DNA from: a filamentous cyanobacterium ESFC-1
Lineage (GTDB): Bacteria > Cyanobacteriota > Cyanobacteriia > Cyanobacteriales > Spirulinaceae
Direction of reading: 5' to 3'
Length of the DNA stretch: 64,000 nucleotides
Assembly: GCA_000380225.1 (NCBI GenBank)
Contig: KB904821.1
Location: forward strand, 1,311,931 to 1,375,930
Shown: positions 36,561 to 45,196 of the stretch, piece after piece
Numbering within the stretch: the first letter of the stretch is position 1
How the letters are laid out: every line of letters starts with the position of its first letter
Notes under the pieces: generated by a model
What the model saw: only the letters and a program-made list of their open reading frames with translations
Told to the model about the DNA's origin: nothing
Database searches by the model: none
Translations under genes and position numbers: made by a program

Positions 36561-37784
36561 CTAATCCATAAGTTCTGTTGCTGCGGTTATCATATCCGCA
36601 GCAATTTCTTTTAGGTCTTCCCGGTTGTCGAGATAGGCTTTGAGGGCATCGAGGGGGTCGAGGCTGTTTCCTACGCCTAATTCGGGTAAGCGGGGACGAG
36701 CCAGTTGGCTGACTAATTCGGGGCGAATGGTGTAGGTGTGGGCGGCTTGGAGGGCTTCTTGGAGGGCGGGAAGGGCGATGATTTCGATTTGTTCGGAGCG
36801 CAGTTTGTAAATTAAACGCACCACTGCGTCTTGGATATCGTATTTCGCGATCGCGCTTTCGATGTCTTCTTGGGGGGTATCCGAAGCGGAGACATCAACG
36901 GTAATGGTACGAAAGGGGCGGACTTGCAGGGGACAAAATTGCCAATCGGCTTGATTTTTTGCCAGTTCGATTAAAACATAGCCTTTATCTTCTTTTTCTT
37001 CGCTAAAATCGACTCGCTCGATGCTACCGGGGTAAATGATGGGGGGATTGTTTTGGGGATTGAGGTTTTGGTGTTTGTGGACATGACCGAGGGCGACATA
37101 ATCGATTTCCGGGCGGATTAGCAGGGAAACGGGGACGGTAAAGCCTTTCCCCACGGCTAAAAAGCGCTCTGCCCCAAAGTTGGCGCGGTCTGCCATGAGA
37201 TGAGCTAACAAGACGGTGGGAATATCGGGGTCGAGCCGCCGGATTTCGCCTTCGAGGGCGGGTTGCAGGCGTTGAATGAGTAAATCGTTGACTTCGGCGA
37301 GGGATAGTCCTTCGGTCTCAGGAAGGGTGAGCAGGTTGGACAGGGAACGAGTTAGCCAAGGTAAGGTAATGATTTGTACGTCGCCGTTGGGGGTGGTGAT
37401 GCGGTGAGTGGCGATCGCGTCTCCGACAATAAAACCGGGTACAGCCAGGGTACGGTAAATACACAAACTCGCGCCCCCAGTGCCTTGGGCGTGTTGGTCG
37501 TGGTTACCAACGAGTAATACGGTGGGAATATTAGCATCGGCTAAACGGCGAAAAGCGGCGGCAAACTGTTCTTGAATATAAGGGGGTGGGGTGGCATCGG
37601 GAAAAGCATCTCCCCCGAATAATACCAGGTCTACGGGTTCGTCTAGGGCGCGATCGATGCAGATGTTCAGGGTTTTGATAAAGTCTTCGAGGCGGGTGTT
37701 GAGGCGGGTTTCGGGGTTGATGCGGCCATGGGAGAAGCCGCTACCGAGATGAATGTCGGATAAGTGTAATATTTTTAGGGTCAT
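36561..37784 (-). CDS. SbcD/Mre11-like DNA exonuclease (metallophosphoesterase)
   Basis: The 407-residue protein has the phosphoesterase motifs HLSDIHLG, LVLFGGDAFPD, LVGNHDQH and LGHVHKHQ, in the order of SbcD nucleases that process DNA ends and hairpins with the SbcC ATPase. No sbcC is adjacent in this window. A plain metallophosphoesterase acting alone cannot be excluded, but the length and capping domain fit SbcD. Confidence 0.85.
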   Translation of the reverse strand: MTLKILHLSDIHLGSGFSHGRINPETRLNTRLEDFIKTLNICIDRALDEPVDLVLFGGDAFPDATPPPYIQEQFAAAFRRLADANIPTVLLVGNHDQHAQGTGGASLCIYRTLAVPGFIVGDAIATHRITTPNGDVQIITLPWLTRSLSNLLTLPETEGLSLAEVNDLLIQRLQPALEGEIRRLDPDIPTVLLAHLMADRANFGAERFLAVGKGFTVPVSLLIRPEIDYVALGHVHKHQNLNPQNNPPIIYPGSIERVDFSEEKEDKGYVLIELAKNQADWQFCPLQVRPFRTITVDVSASDTPQEDIESAIAKYDIQDAVVRLIYKLRSEQIEIIALPALQEALQAAHTYTIRPELVSQLARPRLPELGVGNSLDPLDALKAYLDNREDLKEIAADMITAATELMD

Positions 37785-37988
37785 GTTTTCAGCATTTTGA
37801 GGGGAATGTTGGTTCTTGGTTGTTGGCTAAAGGGCGATCGCGAAACAACAAAATCAGGGAATGGCTCGCACCCCCTGGTTTTAGAATATGATGTTTTCGC
37901 CATGTCTCAACTGAATTGGCAACCAGCGAGAGAAATTTGAGTGACTCCACGCCAGCTTGACTCAATTCAGTTTTAAGAGAAGATTAAT

Positions 37989-38690
37989 CTAATGAGGTAA
38001 CAAGATGGGTTCGAGATTTTCCTTGGGGGTTAGGGGTTCATCGCCAATTTCGGAGTAACCGAGGTCGTGGAGGGGATGATAAATCATGTCGTGTTCGTAG
38101 GTGTAAGCCCAACTTTCGGTACGACTCCAGTTGACGAGGGGATTAATCTGCAAGCGTCCTTGCTCGTCGTATTCAAACACGGGTAAATAGGAGTGATGGC
38201 CGTCGTGGTCTTTTTTGCGTCGTTGTCCGGTAATCCACGCGATCGCTTCACTCTCTTCTAAGCCCCGTGCTAAAGGCTCAATTTCGGTAAGTTGATGGTA
38301 TTTTTGAAGGTCTTTCTGCCACAGTTGAGCGCCGTATTGAGTCGCAAACTCTTTGTTGGTTTTTGCCTTCAAGGGTTTGTAGGTTCGTAGATCGAGTTTA
38401 TACAACTCGCGAGCGTAACTTACAAAGTCGAGTGTTTCTTGGAAATGGTGCAGCGTATCAAGAAACAAAATCGGAATGCGGGGTGCAGGCTTCAACTCGC
38501 GATACAGAAGATCGGTAATAACCATATCGTCGATGTTGAAAAACGCACTTGTCTGCACCAAGCCAGTCGCGGGCAGATTCACCCCACACCAAGCGAGAAT
38601 TTCTTTCGGGTAAGCTTTACTAAACTGGCGATTCAGCTTGTCCAGATTGAGGTGTGAAACATGAATCGGCGGTAGGGTGGATTGGGTCAT
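37989..38690 (-). CDS. cysH: CysH-like PAPS/APS reductase lacking the C-terminal catalytic motif
   Basis: CysH reduces (phospho)adenylylsulfate to sulfite using thioredoxin. Residues 1-210 align with cyanobacterial CysH: TSAFFNIDDMVITDLL, LFLDTLHHFQETL, AWITGQRRKKD and INPLVNWSRTESWAY. The family should end with a segment bearing ECGIH/ECGLH, whose cysteine is catalytic. Here the frame ends soon after YSEIGDEPLTPK, with NLEPILLPH, and no ECGxH codon series is found in any frame of the 180 bases downstream. The gene may be a degraded copy or may have a changed role. Confidence 0.8.
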   Translation of the reverse strand: MTQSTLPPIHVSHLNLDKLNRQFSKAYPKEILAWCGVNLPATGLVQTSAFFNIDDMVITDLLYRELKPAPRIPILFLDTLHHFQETLDFVSYARELYKLDLRTYKPLKAKTNKEFATQYGAQLWQKDLQKYHQLTEIEPLARGLEESEAIAWITGQRRKKDHDGHHSYLPVFEYDEQGRLQINPLVNWSRTESWAYTYEHDMIYHPLHDLGYSEIGDEPLTPKENLEPILLPH

Positions 38691-39232
38691 AATGATTACT
38701 TTCTACGCTGATTGCTGGTTAGACAGATGGGCATTTCCATTGCTAAATCAAAGATTATAGCTGGAGATTCTTGCTTCTTTTCCTCTTAAACTGGGCCGTC
38801 TCACCAATCAAACGGCCTCAGCCAGAACGAATCCACAAGCATTTTTATTTTACTTCTACGAGCTGCCCGACCGCAGAAGGGTTTAAAGTTTTATGGGTTT
38901 GTGTTGACCCGTGATTGTCAACGCTTTGATTAAGTCAAGAGCCGTCATTATTACATCTGCTAAAGCGATCTTGGCCACGGATTTCTTTCTTTAAGGGAAG
39001 TTAGTCCCTAGAATCTTCAGCATGGGCATTGCCCCTTCTTCTATTGTACCAAATTAGGGGGATTTTTCGATATATCTTCACCTCAGACCCGCTTTTGGGG
39101 TCGGCAGTTTTGGGGTGACCTGAAATTTCCAAATAAATTTTAGCTTACTCCCGGCCCCAATTTTTGGCTTGAAATTTAAGTAAATGACTTTGCTACTAGG
39201 TTGGGTTGCTTTGGTGCTGCTGTCGCTAGGGC
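38691..39232. other. Intergenic region, 542 bases, upstream of cysH
   Basis: It lies between two minus-strand genes, cysH and ilvH. A palindrome GTTGAC-N8-GTCAAC occupies 38903-38922. The rest is AT-rich without recognised genes; a 24-residue hydrophobic frame at 39184-39258 overlaps the ilvH end and has no ribosome site. Confidence 0.5.
38903..38922. promoter_or_regulatory. Palindrome, possible regulator site upstream of cysH
   Basis: GTTGAC and GTCAAC are perfect 6-base inverted arms separated by 8 bases, about 215 bases upstream of the cysH start. The symmetry fits a dimeric regulator, but no specific factor is assigned. Confidence 0.3.
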
Positions 39233-39751
39233 TTAAACTTTTGATTCGAGCAGTTTGAGGTATTCTGTATTCACGCCAGAATCGCGGGGGAGGGCAACTT
39301 TACCCGTGCGGGCAATTTCCCGAATACCAAATTTATTGAGCATCTGGACAATCGCTACCATTTTACCCGGATCGCCGACGACTTCGATTGTCAGGGTTTC
39401 TTCAGAAATATCGACAATTCGCGCTCGAAATACTTGAGCGAGTTCAATGACTTCGGCTCGATTAGAGGCGGTGGCGTTAATTTTGAGCAGCATTAATTCT
39501 CGCTCGACACAAGGAACCTGGGTAATGTCTTGTACTTTGAGAACATTGACTAATTTGTAGAGTTGTTTGATCAGTTGCTCGATTGTACCGTCGTCTCCGG
39601 GAACCACCATGGTAATGCGGGAAATACCGACTTGTTCGGCGGGGCCAACAGCGAGGCTTTCGATATTGAAGCCACGACGAGCAAACAAGCTGGCAATGCG
39701 AGTCAAAACGCCTGCTTCGTCTTCAACTAAAACCGAGATCGTATGTTTCAT
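39233..39751 (-). CDS. ilvH: Acetolactate synthase small (regulatory) subunit
   Basis: IlvH confers valine feedback control on acetolactate synthase in branched-chain amino acid synthesis. The ATG at 39751 gives the standard 172-residue product starting [16 protein letters not shown]; the longer frame to 39778 is not used. The N-terminal ACT domain ([19 protein letters not shown]) and C-terminal half ([13 protein letters not shown]) are complete. Upstream lies the putative HEARO/IscB relic, so its promoter may have been affected. Confidence 0.95.
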   Translation of the reverse strand: MKHTISVLVEDEAGVLTRIASLFARRGFNIESLAVGPAEQVGISRITMVVPGDDGTIEQLIKQLYKLVNVLKVQDITQVPCVERELMLLKINATASNRAEVIELAQVFRARIVDISEETLTIEVVGDPGKMVAIVQMLNKFGIREIARTGKVALPRDSGVNTEYLKLLESKV

Positions 39752-39809
39752 CAAAAAGTCTCCAAGATACCCCCACAAGAGCGCAACAGGTGGGGGAGGG
39801 ATAGAAGCG

Positions 39810-40031
39810 TTAGTCGGCGGGATTCGATGCCCTGTTGACTAACAATATCTTCGGGCAAGTAACCAGAATGCCCGTTGCGCGATAAAGCAATTGAACCTTG
39901 GAAGCGGTAAATTGGCCAACTCGCTTCCAATTAAAATCAGATACAGACACTTGTCGGACTGTGTCACCACTCACATACCCGATGGAGATGCGCCCTGCCA
40001 TGGAAGCCCGAACCAAATCCCCTTTTCGGAA
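39810..40031 (-). pseudogene. C-terminal fragment of an IscB (RNA-guided nuclease) protein
   Basis: Minus-strand translation from 40031 gives FRKGDLVRASMAGRISIGY, then VSGDTVRQVSVSDFNWK and RVGQFTASKVQLLYRATG. This resembles the C-terminal domain of cyanobacterial IscB/HNH endonucleases (SGDT..QVSVSD.NWKRLGQF and a final R.TGL). A TAG stop precedes it in frame, and no RuvC, HNH or PLMP part is present. It is therefore a remnant in which the nuclease body was deleted. The assignment is from memory of the family, not from a search. Confidence 0.55.
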
Positions 40032-40106
40032 CTAACCCGAATGGCCTATTCGCAGCTACGACCGGGTTATCTCCGGCCACTCCCCTACCTTTTGAAAAGG
40101 TGGGGG
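39995..40106 (-). ncRNA. HEARO (omega)-like structured RNA, putative
   Basis: On the minus strand, directly after ATGA (40110-40107), the sequence starts CCCCCACCTTTT-CA-AAAGGTAGGGG, a strong hairpin. It continues with GGCCGG...CCGG, CGTAGCTGCGAATAGGCC and CGGGTTAGTTCCG elements before the IscB-like fragment. HEARO RNAs are known to lie just upstream of IscB-type ORFs and to be inserted after ATGA or GTGA. A TATAAT-like box lies about 60 bases upstream (minus strand near 40173). Boundaries are approximate. Confidence 0.5.
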
Positions 40107-40299
40107 TCATTGAAGGGCGACCTTTAACCAGGGCAGGAGAAATTGAAATTTTCCCCTATTTCAATTCGGCTTATTATATCTTAGAATCGGCTTGGAGAAA
40201 ACCCTGAATTCTGGAAAAGAGCAGGGTTTGTTCAAACTGCAAAATGCGATCGCGACTCTGGGTGATTGAACATCGCATCAATCGGGCTGTGAATACTCT

Positions 40300-40689
40300 T
40301 TAGCAAGGCTGTTTGACTAATTTTTTGATCAACTCGATGAGTTGAGCGGGGGGCGTTTCTTTGCGACAAAAGGCATCGATGGGGGCAGTTTGTACCATAA
40401 CTTCGATTTGGGGGTCGCTGACTGAAGAATAAGCAATAATACAGGTATTGGGAACAGCTTGTTTAATTTTGGTCGCGGCGGTCAAACCGTCCATTTCGGG
40501 CATTTGCAAGTCGAGTAAAATCGCGTGGGGTTGATGCTCCCGGGCGAGATCGATTCCTTCTTGACCGTTACTAGCGACACCAACCAATTCTATATTTTGC
40601 TCTTGGGTCAAAGTGACGCTCAAACTCAAGCGCGTGAGTTCGTGGTCGTCAACCACTAAGACCTTCAAGCTAGGCGGCTTAAAAGACAT
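40300..40689 (-). CDS. Single-domain response regulator (NarL-type receiver)
   Basis: This 129-residue protein is a receiver domain only: VLVVDDHELTRLSL (acidic pair), ILLDLQMPEMDG (phosphoacceptor), a serine in YSSVSDP at the threonine position and the lysine in FCRKET. The sequence resembles receivers of the NarL/FixJ class, but the DNA-binding domain is absent. No kinase is adjacent. Confidence 0.88.
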   Translation of the reverse strand: MSFKPPSLKVLVVDDHELTRLSLSVTLTQEQNIELVGVASNGQEGIDLAREHQPHAILLDLQMPEMDGLTAATKIKQAVPNTCIIAYSSVSDPQIEVMVQTAPIDAFCRKETPPAQLIELIKKLVKQPC

Positions 40690-40848
40690 AATAGGTAATA
40701 TGATTCGTATCTAAAGTTGTGTACGGTATTAAGTCTTTATACTAGGGCATATCAAGGGATTGGGGCATCTACCCTTGGGGTGAATCGCGGTTATTCGAGT
40801 TGTAAAAAGATTTAAGTAAGATTTTAACTTCTACTTAAAGAGAGAATA

Positions 40849-41469
40849 TTAGGATGGGGTGGCAAAGCGATCGCGCAAAAATTGAGCCGCCTCAGCCAAA
40901 GTTGCCGGGGAAATTTCGTGACCCATGGGGAACTCATGATAATCAACAGTAACCCCCAAGCGGGTTAAGGTGGTTTTAGCACTTTGCGCCGCTTGCAGGG
41001 GAACTACGGGGTCGTGGCTGCCGTGGGCTATAAATACCGGGGGCGGTGATTCGCTCACATTCGGGGCATCGTGTAGATAACCACTGAGGACACACAAGCC
41101 CGCGAAAGGTAGGCTCAACCCCACATCTAAAGTCATGGCCCCGCCTTGGGAAAAGCCGAGCAACACGGAGCGATTGAGGGGGATATCTGTGGTTTGGGGA
41201 AGCGATCGCAACCAATCCCCTAAAGCCTGGCGACTGTCACTCAAACCGGGGTATCCTTCTTGTTCTAAGGCATACCAAGCCCGCCCTCCCGGTACTTGGA
41301 AATGAGGTAAAGGGGCATTGGCAAAGATCATCAAACAATCGGGCAAGTTGAGATAAGGCGCTAAACCCATTAAATCCTGAGCATTGGCTCCCCAACCGTG
41401 TAAGGCGATGAGGAGATGGCGAGGGGGATTGCCGCTTTGGGGCGGTAGGGAAAAGGATTCGAGGGTCAT
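40849..41469 (-). CDS. Carboxylesterase/phospholipase-like alpha/beta hydrolase
   Basis: The ATG at 41469 gives 206 residues; an in-frame TTG upstream would add ten. It has HGWGANAQDLMGLAPYL, the nucleophile serine in LLGFSQGGAM, the aspartate in HGSHDPVVP and the histidine in PMGHEISP. This matches the small serine esterase group related to YpfH and phospholipase/carboxylesterase enzymes. The substrate is unknown. Confidence 0.85.
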   Translation of the reverse strand: MTLESFSLPPQSGNPPRHLLIALHGWGANAQDLMGLAPYLNLPDCLMIFANAPLPHFQVPGGRAWYALEQEGYPGLSDSRQALGDWLRSLPQTTDIPLNRSVLLGFSQGGAMTLDVGLSLPFAGLCVLSGYLHDAPNVSESPPPVFIAHGSHDPVVPLQAAQSAKTTLTRLGVTVDYHEFPMGHEISPATLAEAAQFLRDRFATPS

Positions 41470-41539
41470 GGGAGGTTTAAGGGGTGGTTTGTCTTTCAAT
41501 AGTTTAAAACCAACCCATCTGGTTCGGGGGCGTTTTTGC

Positions 41540-42178
41540 CTACATTCGCTCTAGTTGCTCGAAGCGTTGATTATCAAGAATAATATGGCGCTGGTTATCA
41601 AAGCGTAGATAGCCCAGACGTTGAAGTTTGCCGATTAAGCGGGTCACAGTGACGCGGGTGGTGCCGATGGCGCTGGCGAGGTTTTGATGGGTGAAGCGCA
41701 CTTCTAAGCGAGTTTCGGTGGTCAAGTTTTGACCCATTTCTTCTTTGAGCAGCAGTAGGAGTTGATGTAAGCGGTCTTCGACACGACGCTGACCCGCGAT
41801 CGCGAGGAGGGTTTCGGTTTGGCGCAAACGCTGGTTAAGATGGGTGAGGAGCGATCGCGACAGCAACGGCGAGCTTTCCACTTCGCTCAGGAAAAACCAA
41901 CGCAAGTACACATCAGAAATCGCTGTGGCTTCGTACATCTCCAAGCGGGTACACCACTGCCCAAAAAAGCTGGAGGCGGCAGCCCATCCTAACAACACAT
42001 CTTCGCCACTAGCATGAGTCGTGCTTAACTGGACCCAACCTCGACAAACTTGCCAAACCCCTTGGGTCATCAAAGGGATTTTTTCGCCGCGATGATGAAA
42101 GTGTAAGCGCTGTTGATCTTGGGCTTCAAGGGACGGGGCTGTGGATGTTTGAGAACAATCGCGATCGCTTAGGAGCAT
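41540..42178 (-). CDS. CRP/FNR-family transcription regulator
   Basis: The 212-residue protein combines a cyclic-nucleotide-binding-like fold (about 25-125, WQVCRGWVQLSTTHASGED) with a CRP-type helix-turn-helix (about 165-200, LASAIGTTRVTVTRLIGKLQ). The phosphate-binding cassette of true cAMP receptors is not evident, so the effector is unknown; it is closer in pattern to NtcA-like and Slr0449-like proteins. It is followed downstream by the hydrolase gene on the same strand (70-base gap). Confidence 0.85.
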   Translation of the reverse strand: MLLSDRDCSQTSTAPSLEAQDQQRLHFHHRGEKIPLMTQGVWQVCRGWVQLSTTHASGEDVLLGWAAASSFFGQWCTRLEMYEATAISDVYLRWFFLSEVESSPLLSRSLLTHLNQRLRQTETLLAIAGQRRVEDRLHQLLLLLKEEMGQNLTTETRLEVRFTHQNLASAIGTTRVTVTRLIGKLQRLGYLRFDNQRHIILDNQRFEQLERM

Positions 42179-42359
42179 AAAAACCTTTGTGTTTACTGTT
42201 ATTGCCAGTTCACCGTCGTTAGTTTAGCCCGTTAAAGTAAACATTAGGTAATCAAGAGTTTAATTTTATCAATTTCGATCATTTGGTATGTAATTTGCTA
42301 TTTAATTCCAAAACCTAAAGTAATAATGATAAGTATGAACTGTGATGGATAACTCTGGG

Positions 42360-42506
42360 CTAAAATTGCCAAATTATCGCAATGACAACCGCTATAAACA
42401 ACCCGTAAGATAGACGCACGCGGTCTTTATCTTTATTTAAACTAGAAACTGAATCGCGGTTAATACCGTCGTAAGTTCTAGTAACTCCCCCAAAAATTTT
42501 GTCCAT
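42360..42506 (-). CDS. Small membrane protein, 48 residues
   Basis: The ATG at 42506 has GGAG eight bases upstream, which favours it over the in-frame ATG at 42524. The product is MDKIFGGVTRTYDGINRDS, then VSSLNKDKDRVRLSYGL and a C-terminal hydrophobic segment FIAVVIAIIWQF. The polar N-terminus plus C-terminal anchor resembles a small tail-anchored protein. It is divergent from the DUF1400 hydrolase gene 30 bases away. The family is not recognised. Confidence 0.5.
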   Translation of the reverse strand: MDKIFGGVTRTYDGINRDSVSSLNKDKDRVRLSYGLFIAVVIAIIWQF

Positions 42507-42536
42507 CCAAACCACTCCGGCCATAGCGAAACGATC

Positions 42537-44429
42537 ATGACTAGGGATAGCAATCATTTCTCAGATGCCCAATCTCCCCTATCTCAATCCCCTTTAGCCC
42601 CCTTGACCTTACCCCAAAGGCGATCGCGCTTTCGTTGGGGATGGGCGAGAATGGGGGCTTTCTTGGCCCTGGCTTTGGGGACTTTAACCGCTACACCGCC
42701 GAGGGCGATCGCCGCCGAAGAAGTGACTCTCAAACTCGGCGCAGTTGAACAAACAATTCCCCTGGGCGATCTCGAACATTTCGCCACCACCGGAGAACTC
42801 AAGCCCTCTTTAAAGCTGTATCAATGGGTGTTAACGCCTCAAGTCCAAAATGCCCTGGCGCGTCGCTTGCACGTGGATAATAGTGTCGCTGATACTTTCT
42901 TAGATGAGTTATTGTCAAAATCGGATGGTCGTCAACTCCTCGAACAACTGCAAGAAGTTTTACCCAACAGCAGCAGCGATCAAATAAAAGATGCTTTGTA
43001 TCGCACCCTAGAACACAACCAAGGGGTTAGTATCTTGAGCTTTGCGAGGGCTTATCCTGAAGATACCATGACCCTCGATGTCACGGCAGCCGTGGCGACT
43101 TTGGCCCAGTTGCAAGTGTCTCAATGGCAAAATAAGCTGCTGAGTCCAATCTTGGCCCGAGAACTCCAAGTCGAGGATGCTGATACCAGCGCTTATATTC
43201 CCAATCTCGATCCGGCTCAAGCGGGAAAAATGCGAGTTCGTCAGCGATCGCTCATTCTCCGAGACCGCGATCGCAAACGGCGCATTCCGGTTGACTTATT
43301 TTATGCCCCGAAAACCAAAGGCCCCCTAATCGTGCTGTCCCACGGTTTTGCTGCCGATCGGCGCTTTTTGAACTATCTCGCCGAACACCTGGCTTCCCAC
43401 GGCTTTAGCGTTGCAGCCATCGAACATCCGGGCAGCAGTATCGAAACCCTCGCCCAGATTTCGCTGAACCTCAACCCCACTCAATTTTTACCCGCATCTG
43501 AATTTATCGATCGCCCCAAGGATGTCACTTTTTTACTGAACGAACTCGAACGCATCGATAGCGGTTGGGGCTATTTAGCCAATAAATTTAATACTGAAAA
43601 CGTCGTCGCGATCGGTCACTCCCTCGGCGGTTACACGGCGCTGGCTTTAGCCGGGGGGGAACTTGACCTCAAACAACTGCGCCAGTTTTGTAACGAGCGC
43701 ATTCCTTTGGGTCGCGCTCCGGCTGATTGGCTACAATGTGCGGCGGCTCAACTACCTCAAGCTCACTTACGCTTGCGGGATTATCGGGTCAAACGAACGA
43801 TCGCGTTTAATCCTTCTTTGGGTCACTTGTTTGGCGATAACGGTTTAAAACAAGTCCGCACGCCGACCCTCATTTTAACCGGAAGTGAAGACAGCATCAC
43901 GCCGCCACTACAACATCAACTTAAACCCTTTAAACAGTTAACCACAGAAAAGTTCCTGGTTAATGTGACGGGAGGAACTCACATGAGCGTCACGGATATC
44001 GCCAATCTTAATAGCATGATGGGACAAAGCAGCTTAGTCCGCGAAAGAATGGGTCACGATGCCGAACCCGTCCGAGAACTGGCACGGGCGGTTAGTTTGG
44101 CTTTTATTTACCAAGAAACCCCCCACGGCAATCTCTACGAACCCTTTTTGTCGGCGGGTTATGTCCAGTCTCTTTCGACTCCTCATCTGCCGATGCGCCT
44201 CACACGCAAGCTCCCTTCAACCACTCAAGCTTGGTTGGGTATGTTACAGTTTGGCGAAAAGCGCTTGGCGTACAAAAACCCCCACAAACTCCCCGAAAAA
44301 CTCCCCATTCACGCTAAGACGACCAATCGCTGCTTTTTCTATACAGAGTATCAGTTACCTTGGCAGCGACGCTGTACGGGACAGTTAAAGCATATTTTCA
44401 CCAATTTGCTCAGTAATGACCCGGTATAA
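42537..44429 (+). CDS. Exported alpha/beta hydrolase with DUF1400 domain
   Basis: The 630-residue protein has an N-terminal hydrophobic signal (MGAFLALALGTLTATPPRAIA) followed by a DUF1400 domain (about 65-200, the LKLGAVEQTIPLGDLEHFATTG region) and an alpha/beta hydrolase domain with LSHGFAADRRFLNYLAEHLA, the serine in AIGHSLGGYTALA and the acid in LTGSEDSITPP. DUF1400-hydrolases are a cyanobacterial family of unknown substrate. The C-terminal 60 residues carry cysteines at the tail (NRCFFYTEY and RRCTGQL). Confidence 0.85.
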   Translation: MTRDSNHFSDAQSPLSQSPLAPLTLPQRRSRFRWGWARMGAFLALALGTLTATPPRAIAAEEVTLKLGAVEQTIPLGDLEHFATTGELKPSLKLYQWVLTPQVQNALARRLHVDNSVADTFLDELLSKSDGRQLLEQLQEVLPNSSSDQIKDALYRTLEHNQGVSILSFARAYPEDTMTLDVTAAVATLAQLQVSQWQNKLLSPILARELQVEDADTSAYIPNLDPAQAGKMRVRQRSLILRDRDRKRRIPVDLFYAPKTKGPLIVLSHGFAADRRFLNYLAEHLASHGFSVAAIEHPGSSIETLAQISLNLNPTQFLPASEFIDRPKDVTFLLNELERIDSGWGYLANKFNTENVVAIGHSLGGYTALALAGGELDLKQLRQFCNERIPLGRAPADWLQCAAAQLPQAHLRLRDYRVKRTIAFNPSLGHLFGDNGLKQVRTPTLILTGSEDSITPPLQHQLKPFKQLTTEKFLVNVTGGTHMSVTDIANLNSMMGQSSLVRERMGHDAEPVRELARAVSLAFIYQETPHGNLYEPFLSAGYVQSLSTPHLPMRLTRKLPSTTQAWLGMLQFGEKRLAYKNPHKLPEKLPIHAKTTNRCFFYTEYQLPWQRRCTGQLKHIFTNLLSNDPV

Positions 44430-44649
44430 TCAAAACCCCGGTTTTGAGCATGGAGCGATCGCGTCTCATTCTAAATCTTAAAAAAATCAAATTATTCAAT
44501 CGAATCGTTAATTTACTAAGAAAATAGAGACAGACGCGATCGCGCTTTTGTGGAATATCTGCCCTTGGCGGGTTGGGCTTTCTCGGTATTCTCAGCATTC
44601 CCAAGTCGCGATCGCCCAATTTGCAGATCAATAGGGAGTCCGATCCAGC

Positions 44650-45141
44650 ATGAAAGCAACTTCAACAACAATGGTGAAAGAAGTCAAGGGAAGGGCGGGA
44701 AAACTAATTGGGAATCTGGTCACTCCTAGCAGCGATATTGTTCAACTTCAGTTAGCGGGAGATATTCTCCGAGTTCAGCAAAAATCCCGTTTTTTCAGCG
44801 TTGAGGGTTTAGACGAACACGAAAGCTGGATTCGCCTGCAAAATATCGATTCGGTGACGGTGGGAAGCGGGCCAATATGGTGGTTGCTGTGGTTAGGAAT
44901 TGCGTTGTTACCTTTGTGGTTGATTGGCATTCTTTTTATTATTGCCTTTGCGATTATCAAGCAGAACTGGCTGATTATTCACTCCCATCGCCAAAGTGTG
45001 GTTCTCTTTTTTAAGAAAAAAGAGCGCGATCGTGTGCAACAATTCGCCCAGACGGTATTAATGGCTTCTCGTCAAGCTTCCAACCCCCAACGCCCCTCTC
45101 CAAGCAATCACAGACCGCCCCAAAGAAAAGACTCGCGATAA
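44650..45141 (+). CDS. Small membrane protein of unknown function
   Basis: The 163-residue protein has a soluble N-terminal part, one long or two closely spaced membrane segments (WWLLWLGIALLPLWLIGILF, IIAFAI) and a basic, Pro/Ser-rich C-terminus (NPQRPSPSNHRPPQRKDSR). I know of no function. It ends just before a strong bidirectional terminator. Confidence 0.6.
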   Translation: MKATSTTMVKEVKGRAGKLIGNLVTPSSDIVQLQLAGDILRVQQKSRFFSVEGLDEHESWIRLQNIDSVTVGSGPIWWLLWLGIALLPLWLIGILFIIAFAIIKQNWLIIHSHRQSVVLFFKKKERDRVQQFAQTVLMASRQASNPQRPSPSNHRPPQRKDSR

Positions 45142-45143
45142 GC

Positions 45144-45177
45144 AAAACCCCGGTTTTTGTGTAGAAACCGGGGTTTT
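45144..45177. terminator. Bidirectional terminator
   Basis: AAAACCCCGGTTT and AAACCGGGGTTTT are 13-base arms with A and T runs on both sides, located between two convergent genes. Confidence 0.85.
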
Positions 45178-45196
45178 AAAAGCTTAAGCAGAAGTT

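Noticed and set aside
39184..39258. 24-residue hydrophobic peptide similar in size to photosystem subunits
   Set aside because: No Shine-Dalgarno, overlap with the ilvH 3' end, and no match to PetG/L/M/N, Psb or Psa sequences I remember.
39808..39830. T-loop-like TCGAATCCC sequence suggesting a tRNA or tmRNA end
   Set aside because: No acceptor stem, anticodon arm or CCA, and the stem does not pair; explained better as the IscB relic.
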